A DNA stretch of 64,000 bases, taken from assembly GCA_009829735.1 (NCBI GenBank), contig CM020619.1, positions 12,081,777 through 12,145,776 on the forward strand. The letters are read 5' to 3'. Numbering within the stretch: the first letter of the stretch is position 1; every line of letters begins with the position of its first letter. This stretch comes from Pyropia yezoensis (taxonomy: Eukaryota > Rhodophyta > Bangiophyceae > Bangiales > Bangiaceae). The position numbers and the translations under genes are program-made. Of the stretch, positions 57,078 to 64,000 are shown piece by piece. The notes under the pieces were generated by a model that was not told where the DNA came from, searched no databases, and was given only the letters and a program-made list of their open reading frames with translations.

Positions 57078-59014
57078 CTAGGCATGCATGCTAGACTCTC
57101 CAATCCCGCGGCCGTCGCCCTCACGTGGAGGCGAGCGGCGAGACCCACGGCGATAACGCTCCCCACCAGTCGGAGGGGCAGGCGGCTCCAAGTCGGAACC
57201 GTCGCGCCCCTCACGGTCGCACAAGTGGCGACGACCGCGGCTGCCCTTCTGCGCAGTCTTGCGCGCAAGTTGGCGACGCAGACGCCGGACCGACTCCGAC
57301 TCTGACGGAGTAGAGGACCCCGAGACGGAGTAAGACAACTCGTCTTCCGACACGGAGGGAGAGCGCCGGGAGCGTCGGCGACGACGGCGAGGAGGCGAGT
57401 ATGCCCGGCACGTTTGCCACGCCCAAGTGGGGCTGGCTGGGGCATAATATCCCCAATGCGAGCCAACTCGGCCGTCATAAACTCCGCCACCGACTCGCAA
57501 CTCGCGGTCGCAACTGCCGTACGAACGCGCTCCTCAAGTTCAGGAGTCTCGGAAGTTTTAAGGGTTGCGGTCGACGCGGCCAACCAGCAAATGGTTCGCA
57601 CCAAGGTGGTGATCATCATCTCTGAGGTCAGAGGCGTGGCCGGTGACACCAACTTGGGGTATACCGTCAGGAGGGTGGCCCCCAAGTTGGGGGACAACGG
57701 GGTGGACGACTCAACGGCCACGCTAATCGGGACGTCCCCGTGCGGCTGGTAGGGGACAGGAGGAAGCGGAGGGGCACGCCGAGGTGGCGGGACCCGGGTG
57801 TAACTGCGACCCCGACTTGGGGCCCCCGCAGTGATTTGAGTCATATGGTCATCGTGGGAAGGCACGGCCATCACTACGGCCTTGTCCGGGGGTGGCGCAG
57901 TGTGGCGATCCACCCCCGGGGCATACGGGTAGTCCCCGATTCCCAACCCCTCTCGTAGGACCACACGGGCGTCGTGAAGTTCATGAACGACCCATACGAA
58001 CTGGCGAAGTGCGCCATCGTCCTTGGGCCCACGAGTGGGGCGGCGCAACTTGTGGTCGATGCTCTCCCACTCGATAAACTTGTGGAGGCGGAGCATCTCC
58101 TCAAGTAGAGTGAGTTGTGCTGATGAGCACCTCTCAGCAACTAGCTGAGGGGTGAGCTGTTCCAAACCTTGGATAAGCCGGAGGGGAAGATGCCAGAGCA
58201 TCCCCCGCCGCTGGACACAGGACACCCAGGTCGACATGACCTCGAGGAGCCACTGGGTGGCCAACATGGCCCACGCCAGATGTTCCGGGCTAGCCGTCAA
58301 CATGACGGAGCCGAAGTGGTCAAGCAACCGTGGCAGCAACGCCGGGAACCCGTAGGGGACCTCAACTTGAGGCCACCACTCGGGCTTCTTCGGATAGTAC
58401 TGCTCTTTACTGGCAGCAGACTGCTGAGGAAACTCAAGTTGAGCCGAGGTCACCAAGTAGGGACCTCGCCGGAAGTCCTTCTCCATCCGCACATCAATGT
58501 GATGAGTGTGCGGATCGGCCTCGTGAAGGTACGCGGGGCGAGTTGCCACCGCGTCCCAAGTAAAGGTCGGCAAGTCGCCGGGACCCGGGATAGTTCCCCC
58601 GCGGTCCACCATGGCCTTGGCCCGCTGAACGTCCTCGACCACTTCATCGTCCAGGAAGGCAAATTGATCCGTCCTGAAGCCGGCAGGGAACCCGACCCTA
58701 CGGGGATACTTCTCCCGTAGGCGGTCCCATACCCGACCCATCGCTGTGCCAAGTCGGCCACAGCGAAGAACAGTCAACCCCTCCTCATACAGAGGCCAAG
58801 CGGGGTAAAACCACCGCCCCAAGGCCTCACGCGGGACAACTTGTCCCGCCTCCGGGGTAGATCCCGCCGTCAACCCAAAGCCGGGTGACGCGGCAGTCCC
58901 ATCCCCCGGAGCGATCGCGGAGCCCCCGCCGGAAGTCCCGGCGGGCGCTGCATCGTAGGACGTGTCCTCCATACGTTCGTCGAGAGAGTCCGTCTCCACC
59001 CCCGGGGTCGCCAT
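57078..59014 (-). pseudogene. Antisense ORF of element C (best for the core)
   Basis: On the strand opposite to gag-pol, converging on the pol stop with 111 bp between. Open from ATG 59014 (MATPGVETDSLDERMEDTS) through the WFYPAWPLYEEG, TFTWDAVATRPAYL, PQVEVPYGFPALL, TQWLLEVMSTWVSC and AELARIGDIMPQPAPLGRGKR blocks, about 510 codons in a single frame. A small deletion near 57412 then shifts the frame; the Arg/Ser-rich tail (SPPRRRRRRSRRSPSVS) continues in the next frame and ends at 57078. The frame is also open for 57 codons before the ATG, and these are conserved in other copies, so the true start is uncertain. The ATG is preceded by the 10-base-arm inverted repeat at 59017-59037. Unknown function. 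Confidence 0.82.
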
Positions 59015-59339
59015 GGCTCTCCCCAAGTTGGGGAGAGACGCCCTGGCTACAGCGGCACAAGACCCGCCTCGAGTTGAGGGGGACTCGGATCGTGGGTAGA
59101 CGGGTGGCCTCCCCAGCGTGGGGCAGCCCAGTGGAAGGTGAAGGTGAGGTGGTGGTGACGGCGAAGTGCGAACCGGGGAGAGCAAGCTGCCGAGTGGGCA
59201 AGCTTGAGGAGAGGGGCGGTCAACGTGACCCCCTCCACATCTGCGTTACGTACTCAAGGGGGGACAGCAAGTCGCGCCCCCAACACCGAGACGTGCGTTT
59301 ACGCACCCCCTCACAGGGCCGACCGGGTCGGTCGGAACT

Positions 59340-59352
59340 GAGGAGCGGGGAG
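59340..59352 (+). promoter_or_regulatory. Polypurine tract of element C
   Basis: GAGGAGCGGGGAG directly against the 3' LTR; the minus-strand units have GAGGAGAGGGGAG at the same place. Confidence 0.75.
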
Positions 59353-59814
59353 TGTGGCAGTATTGACCCCCAGGTAGGGGGGCAACACGTGCCATGCAAG
59401 GGGCGGCAGGCCACTAGCCTGATCCGTTCCTCGCCCTGCATTTGGGTCCATATTCGCTAAGTTTGGGATAGTTAGCTTAGTAGTAAATCCAACTTGGATT
59501 TGAGGGTTTTCTGCATTTATCGTCTTGAATTTTCGTGTGGCCCTGTGGGCAGGTGCTGGGGTGGGAGATTCTGAGTTGCGAGATTCTGAGGGGACCCTGC
59601 GGGGATAAGGGAAGGGACAGCGGGGCTTGGCCCTGCGTCCCCGTCCCGACCAAGAAACTGTTGGACCACACACCATCTTCTTGTTTGTCAGTGGGGGGTT
59701 TGCCCCACAACAGGGACAGAGTGTGTGCGACTTGCACTTCTTCCTGATCCCCCGACACGGAAGGCAGCCCTTGTACACCGCCCCAATTTGGGTGCCGTGT
59801 GTGCAAGTGGTTTT
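59353..59814 (+). repeat. 3' LTR of element C, end truncated
   Basis: Starts TGTGGCAGTATTGACC and matches the 5' LTR. It stops after GTGGTTTT, lacking the last few bases (TACCACA in LTR 3), and runs straight into the exon on its right. Confidence 0.9.
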
Positions 59815-61132
59815 CAGTGAGATCCATGGCGGCCTCTGCGGGCGACAGTCGCAGACGAGTAGGGGGAGGTGCCACGGGATGATCCTGGACGCCGACCATC
59901 GCTCTCGATATCTCAAGGTCGTGCTGCGCCCGGCGATCCGCTCTGTTGTCACACCGAGCGCCAGCCAAATAAAGTACAGTCCAAGTCACGAGAACCACCG
60001 TGTAGACAATCAGAGCCAAAATTACGAAACAGCTGCCCAGCCCCAAGAGGTTAGTGTCTTGTCCCCATCATGTCTGCATGCGACCATCTCATCCACCAAA
60101 AATCAAGTAGAAATGTATCAGAAGCAGAAACATACACGCGGTGGGAGCCACTCGGGGCCGAAAGGGACAGCGCCGATTGGCTCAGTCGCTTCGCCCCGAC
60201 CCGCTGAGCCGCGGCTTGAGCTCCGTGTAAATTTGAAAGGGCCGCCGCCGGCGCGCCATCGGCGATGATGCCGCTTGGGCGGCCGGTCACGGCCGCGATC
60301 GATCCACCCAAAGCGGAGGCACAGGCGGAAAGGCCAGTGTCGGCCAAGCCCGCTTGCTTGACCGTGGCGGAAGCGTTCTGCGGCGCCAAAGCGGACGCCG
60401 CCGAGCTCAAAGAACGCAGTGTCGAAACCGCTGTGTTGGCGAGAGGGACCGCGCCAACAAGGTTCGACACGAGCCCTGCCCGATCGCTCGCCGTGCGATT
60501 CAGCGCTGCATCCTTCTCAGCGTAAGCGGCTCGCACCCTCGGCACCTCTGCGTGGAAAAAAGCAATCGTTGCGCCTTGGCAAACGTAGAAAGAAGATTCA
60601 AGGCTCTTGTGTCCCTTCTTTTCAAAAGCGACGCCTTTTTCTGATACGACGCGCTTGAACAGTCTGGGGTCTAACGCAATGGTCTTTTGCGTGTGGCCCG
60701 GACGGCGACACTTACGACACCTGCACAGAGGCACAGCATACCACAGAAAAAGAAAGCCAGAAGAGGTGTACCAAGTGCGTAGCAAAGAGAGAACTGTTCA
60801 GCGCACTGATAAAAAAAAAAAAACGTCTCATCATGTGTCCTCATACAACCGCCACCACACACACACATTAAGAAGAAAATAGGAACATCACGAACGCGCA
60901 TCATGCGGCACACGCAGTGCTGGTCCTGGCACTGCGCCCCAGTGTAAAAGGCGTGGCCAACAGGCAACGTGCTCACGCACTGCTGGTTTCCAACCACCAG
61001 GGAGCACTGCCCAAAATTGTGACCCTTGCCGTGGGTACCAATGTTTTGATGGCCGCACGCCACACACGCAGGTGTCTTCGGACCAGTCACAGAACCACCA
61101 GCGGCAGCGTCCGGATAGCCGATAGTGGGCCC
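59815..61132 (-). CDS. Host-like multi-exon membrane protein gene, 3' end cut by element C
   Basis: Minus-strand exon model from splice signals and frame: exon a 60914-61132 after a strong CT-rich acceptor (CTCCCCCTCTCTCTCCCAG); a 108-bp intron ending in a T-rich run and ATCAG; exon b 60721-60805; an 80-bp intron with weak signals; exon c 60136-60640; a 103-bp intron with GTATGT donor, CACTAAC branch site and GGGCAG acceptor; exon d 59815-60032, ending at the LTR. Phases agree at every joint. Exon a is Cys-rich (CVACGHQN, GQCSLVVGNQQC, CQDQHC), exon b holds a membrane helix (TPLLAFFFCGMLCLC), exon c an Ala/Ser-rich loop and exon d a second helix (FVILALIVYTVVLVTWTVLY). No family recognised. 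Earlier exons were not found. Confidence 0.5.
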
Positions 61133-61235
61133 CTGGGAGAGAGAGGGGGAGATGGAAAGATGGTCTGCTGCATTTTTCGACCAGGTGCAGAACATAGAAA
61201 AAAAAAAACATATATAGGCATGCCGCGTGAATCGA

Positions 61236-61965
61236 AATTCCGCGCCGTTGAACAGGTCGTCAACGAAGGCGCCGGTCATGCCCTGGAGCATTGCAGTGGT
61301 GGCCCGCTTGGCGAACATAGCGGGGTCGGAGATGAGGGGAACCATCCCCAAGTCGCCACGGAGGTGGGTCGACATTGTGTCACCCCAGTATTCCCCGCGT
61401 CACAAAGGCCGTACAAGGGAAGGATGAGGAGAAGTACCTCATCGTCGGCCAGGCCGAACAGCCCCCGGTCAGCTGGGCGCGGGTCAAGGTAAATTTCCCG
61501 CGTGAGCCCCTCCTGACTCTGAAGGTAGGCCTGCCTGGGTGATATCGTGGAAAAAAATGCGGAAGTCGTTGTTGAGAGGTCGATAGGATGATACGGGTCG
61601 AGCGTTGTCGCAGCGTCGAGGAGCTGTGCATTACGGAGGCCTTGGCCTCGTCCGACTGGCCCTGCGCCACGTCACGTGCCTTGGGCTGCTCCTCGGGGGT
61701 GTTGAACTCCTTGAGGGTGAAGACGAAGCGGCCCTTGATGACGTTGGCACCCGGCGGCAGGTCACACCGCTTAGTCTTGCGGAAGGCGCCACGGTCCTGC
61801 AACCCCTCCGCTTCCTTGCGGGCGGCAGTCCTAAACCGGGCGGTCTTAAGGCGGGCGTCGCCCGGCGGCACGTCCACGGTGAGGTGGATGGACGCGTGCT
61901 CGTTGGTAAGCCCGGGCATCTCCAGCCCCTGATTGCGGTGGCGCAAGGCCTCGGTGCCGGCCTGG
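61236..61965 (-). pseudogene. Ty1/copia reverse-transcriptase fragment, frameshifted
   Basis: Minus-strand remnant of copia Pol. Starts near ARKEAEGLQDRGAFRKTKR and LPPGANVIKGRFVFTLKE (the start of copia RT), then KARDVAQGQSDEAKA and HSSSTLRQRSTRIILS. After frame changes near 61545 and 61385 it continues with LTREIYLDPRP, LPLYGLCDAGNTG and DLGMVPLISDPAMF, and ends at MTGAFVDDLFNGAEFRF, which contains the catalytic Asp-Asp pair. No integrase, RNase H or LTRs were found around it. The only copia sequence in the window. Confidence 0.8.
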
Positions 61966-62779
61966 TGCACTTTGCATAGCAGCTGCTCGCCGCAGCTCGC
62001 CGCGCCAGCCGCGGCGACCGTGCCGCCGCCCCCCCCCCCCCCCGCACCCCCTGGACGATGATGACGACGGGCCGCCTCCACGCCGTCCCCTTCCCCTCGT
62101 CCCCTCCATTCCCCCACCCCCCCCTCCCCCGATGACGACGCGGCGGCCGCCGCGGCAGAGGCGTCGGCGGCGAGAGTCTCGCGCCCAGCCCGCGGACGGT
62201 CGTGTAGCGGGAGCCCCCCCCGGGCAGCGGCAACCGCCTGAGCGCAAGCGTCCCCCTGTACAGCCGCACCCCACACGCGTTGCACAGGGAGCGCGGCTCA
62301 TCCGCTCCAGTGTACCACAGCGGCGTCGCCGGCGCCGCGCAGTGGACACAATTGAGGGCGGGGGGTCCCCGCCACCGCCACCCCCGCCACCGCCACCCCC
62401 CCCGCCACCACCGCCGCCGCCGCTGCCTCCGCCACCACCAAGGGACACAGATGCCGCGGCCGACGCAGACGCAATCGAGCTGCCGCCGCGCCCCCCGCCC
62501 CTGCGACCGGTCGCCTTGGCCGCCCGCGCGGCAGCTGGCGCAACAGCGTCTGTCTCGCCTGGCGCCAGCGCCGCCGCCGCCATTGCCCGCGGACGACGCG
62601 GTGGTCGCGCGGCTCTCGGCAACCGTGACCAGGGCGTGGCCGAGGCGGCGGGCCAGGTCGACCCCAAGACCCCACACTCCGCAATCCCAGTCGCCCGCCG
62701 TCGCCCCTGCAGAGGGCACAAGGAAGCGGCGAGAGTCCCCCGGCCGCGTCGGTTGGCCAGTGCCGCTCGCCGAGGCCAA
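61631..62779 (-). CDS. ORF with a GATA-type zinc finger
   Basis: The minus-strand frame contains a textbook GATA finger at 62273-62350: CVHC, 18 residues including TPLWYTG, then CNAC followed by GVRLYRG (C-x2-C-x18-C-x2-C). Such fingers bind GATA-core DNA in plant, algal and fungal transcription factors. The rest of the frame is Arg/Gly/Pro-rich low complexity, and its last 100 codons overlap the copia remnant in another frame and are probably not coding. GGC-repeat slippage just upstream (62380-62440) makes the true N-terminal frame uncertain; a neighbouring frame gives poly-Gly. Gene boundaries are therefore not established. Confidence 0.5.
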   Translation of the reverse strand: MASASGTGQPTRPGDSRRFLVPSAGATAGDWDCGVWGLGVDLARRLGHALVTVAESRATTASSAGNGGGGAGARRDRRCCASCRAGGQGDRSQGRGARRQLDCVCVGRGICVPWWWRRQRRRRWWRGGWRWRGWRWRGPPALNCVHCAAPATPLWYTGADEPRSLCNACGVRLYRGTLALRRLPLPGGGSRYTTVRGLGARLSPPTPLPRRPPRRHRGRGGWGNGGDEGKGTAWRRPVVIIVQGVRGGGGAAARSPRLARRAAASSCYAKCTRPAPRPCATAIRGWRCPGLPTSTRPSTSPWTCRRATPALRPPGLGLPPARKRRGCRTVAPSARLSGVTCRRVPTSSRAASSSPSRSSTPPRSSPRHVTWRRASRTRPRPP

Positions 62780-62886
62780 AAACTAGGGCCGCCGTGCCTG
62801 CGGAGACGGTAGCGGTGGCGGCAGCGCCTCCGCCCCCCTCCAACTCTGAGGGGTGTAGCTACCCCTATCGGGCCAACGGGGGGGGG

Positions 62887-62918
<32 letters not shown>
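61995..62918. repeat. Low-complexity C/G-rich tracts
   Basis: C runs at about 62028-62043, CCG/CCACC-type repeats at 62360-62450 and a G-rich run at 62879-62918. These give long meaningless frames and are prone to length errors. Confidence 0.85.
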
Positions 62919-62952
62919 AGATTTGAGGCGTCGATGGGACGGAGCAAGGCAC

Positions 62953-64000
62953 GCGAGTGTGGAGGCAAAAGGATCGCTGTCAAGGACGGCACAGCTCGGT
63001 GGCCCTTCTAAACCGTATCTTTAGTACACACACGCAAACAAAACCCGCGAATGACAAACGCTACAACGAGACATCCGTCATCCTTCGCACTCTTTGGCGG
63101 CAAATGCAGCACGCGTGTGCATCAGAGCACTAGCAGGAGTGCGAAGAAGCGGCGGCAGTTCCCATTGACGACCAGCCAGTGCTGCTCGCGGCGGCCGTTA
63201 CTGTCGCCGTCGCGTGCTGCGTCGTTGGGGTGTCCACGCCCCACGTACCGACGGCGGAGAGCCACCTCCGAAAGTGCACGTGCGCCTGCCCCCCCCCCAC
63301 ACGACGCTGCTGCTTGTGGCGGCGGCGTCCATGTCAAGCACCACGCGCACGGAGCCCGGATGCCAACAGTAGCTCAGCTGGTGGAACTGGTCGTGGTAGG
63401 TTGGGTCGGCGGGCTGCCTGGCGGTAGCATCCGCGTGAATGGTGATCGGCAACGTCCGCAGCGTAACTGATGGAGCACCAGCGACGAGCGCGCCAAGTGA
63501 TGAGCCGTCAGTGCTGGATTGTGGAGTCACTGCCGCGTTCTTACATCAGAGATGCTCCCGAGGACAGCATACGTCATGTTCTCTGCGCTCGTGCACTCTC
63601 TACGGCGTTCCGTTATCGATTCGTTGTCTTATTGAGAGGGTTTCCAGGGCGTTTCCTGACCTGCAATGTGTATTTCCTGGGCCTAATAACCAGCATAAAA
63701 ACCGGGTTATTGTCCAGAGGAAACGGTCCGCGGCCGACGCCGCCGACGCGGTGCCGACCGCGATCGCCAGCTCAGGCTGAAAAGTCGCGCACCAGCTGGC
63801 ACCGCGTGGCGGCGTGGCGGCGTGGCGGCGTGGCGGCAGCCGTAGCTGTGGAGGCGGCAACGGAGTCGGCTGGCCTCTGGCCCCCACCGCCACCACCGCC
63901 ACCACCAACCCCACTCTCGGCACACACCAACAATGCGCGGCTCACAACCCCCCCGCCCCTCCCCCACCCCACCCCCCCCCACACACCCACCCCCTACCCC
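62953..64000. other. Unassigned right end with simple repeats
   Basis: No recognised gene. Contains a GGCGTGGC repeat (about 63806-63838) and a CCACC/CCCCAC-rich tail from about 63885 to the end. Confidence 0.5.

Larger units (their letters stand above)
50520..59814 (+). mobile_element. Element C: full-length family-B chromovirus, decayed
   Basis: 9.3 kb on the plus strand: 5' LTR, primer binding site, gag, pol, convergent antisense gene, polypurine tract and 3' LTR that lacks its last bases. About ten differences between the LTRs by eye, roughly 98% identity, so older than element A. Gag has a deletion/frameshift and a frame break, pol two nonsense codons and the antisense gene one small deletion. 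The left flank is a G run and the right flank is a host-like exon; no target duplication is readable because the right end is truncated. Confidence 0.93.

Noticed and set aside
57056-59185. A 709-codon antisense frame as the exact protein
   Set aside because: Its start is a non-ATG codon and its last part is in the wrong frame after a small deletion near 57412; the better limits are ATG 59014 and the tail stop at 57078.
1-64000. CRISPR arrays, bacterial operons, phage genes, rRNA
   Set aside because: No regularly spaced short repeats, ribosome-binding-site-led gene strings, phage structural genes or rRNA-like sequence; all content is eukaryotic.

Overview
The window is nuclear DNA of a GC-rich eukaryote and is almost entirely transposable-element sequence. 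Evidence for a eukaryote: chromodomain-bearing Ty3/gypsy retrotransposons, a Ty1/copia remnant, Harbinger, pogo-like and Tc1-like transposases, short spliceosomal introns (78, 80, 103 and 108 bp inferred) and a GATA-type zinc finger. The high GC and long G/C and GGC tracts would fit an alga such as a bangiophyte red alga, but that is a guess from composition. There are two sequence gaps (1-315 and 31513-32012).

Layout. (1) 1.0-6.2 kb: a graveyard of DNA transposons. A broken pogo-like transposase (1030-3064) is split by a solo LTR (2042-2703); a second solo LTR of the same family lies in the other orientation (3886-4594, perfect 5-bp target duplication CTCCG). A broken Harbinger transposase (4704-6226) is split by a family-B solo LTR (5347-5814). 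(2) 6.5-15.9 kb: element A, a nearly complete young Ty3/gypsy chromovirus on the minus strand (LTRs about 99% identical by eye), with gag, an uninterrupted pol and an extra gene on the opposite strand between pol and the 3' LTR. (3) 17.2-41.3 kb: a head-to-tail array of family-B chromovirus units that share single LTRs, all decayed, each carrying the same kind of antisense gene. The two units beside the N gap are near-identical and look like an unmerged contig overlap. (4) 41.3-50.5 kb: less repetitive DNA with a family-A solo LTR (perfect ATAAC duplication), a Tc1-type DD34E element with TIRs and TA duplication, and an intron-containing IS630/Tc1-like transposase. (5) 50.5-59.8 kb: element C, a complete but decayed family-B chromovirus on the plus strand with the antisense gene at its 3' side; its 3' LTR cuts a multi-exon host-like membrane-protein gene (59815-61132). 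(6) 61.2-62.8 kb: a frameshifted Ty1/copia reverse-transcriptase remnant and a GATA zinc-finger ORF in low-complexity DNA; 62.8-64 kb is simple-repeat-rich with no recognisable gene.

How the parts fit. In both chromovirus families gag and pol run from the 5' LTR with a canonical -1 slippery heptamer GGGAAAC just before the gag stop. Past pol, a convergent antisense ORF (proline-rich N-terminus, helical core, basic or Arg/Ser-rich tail) runs from the 3' LTR side toward pol. It occurs at the same place in two families whose pol genes are clearly diverged, and its core shows weak collinear similarity. This is the strongest candidate for something undescribed. Family B also carries many short odd-length palindromes built on a CAA-C/G-TTG core in LTR, gag, pol and antisense gene, which protein coding alone does not explain.
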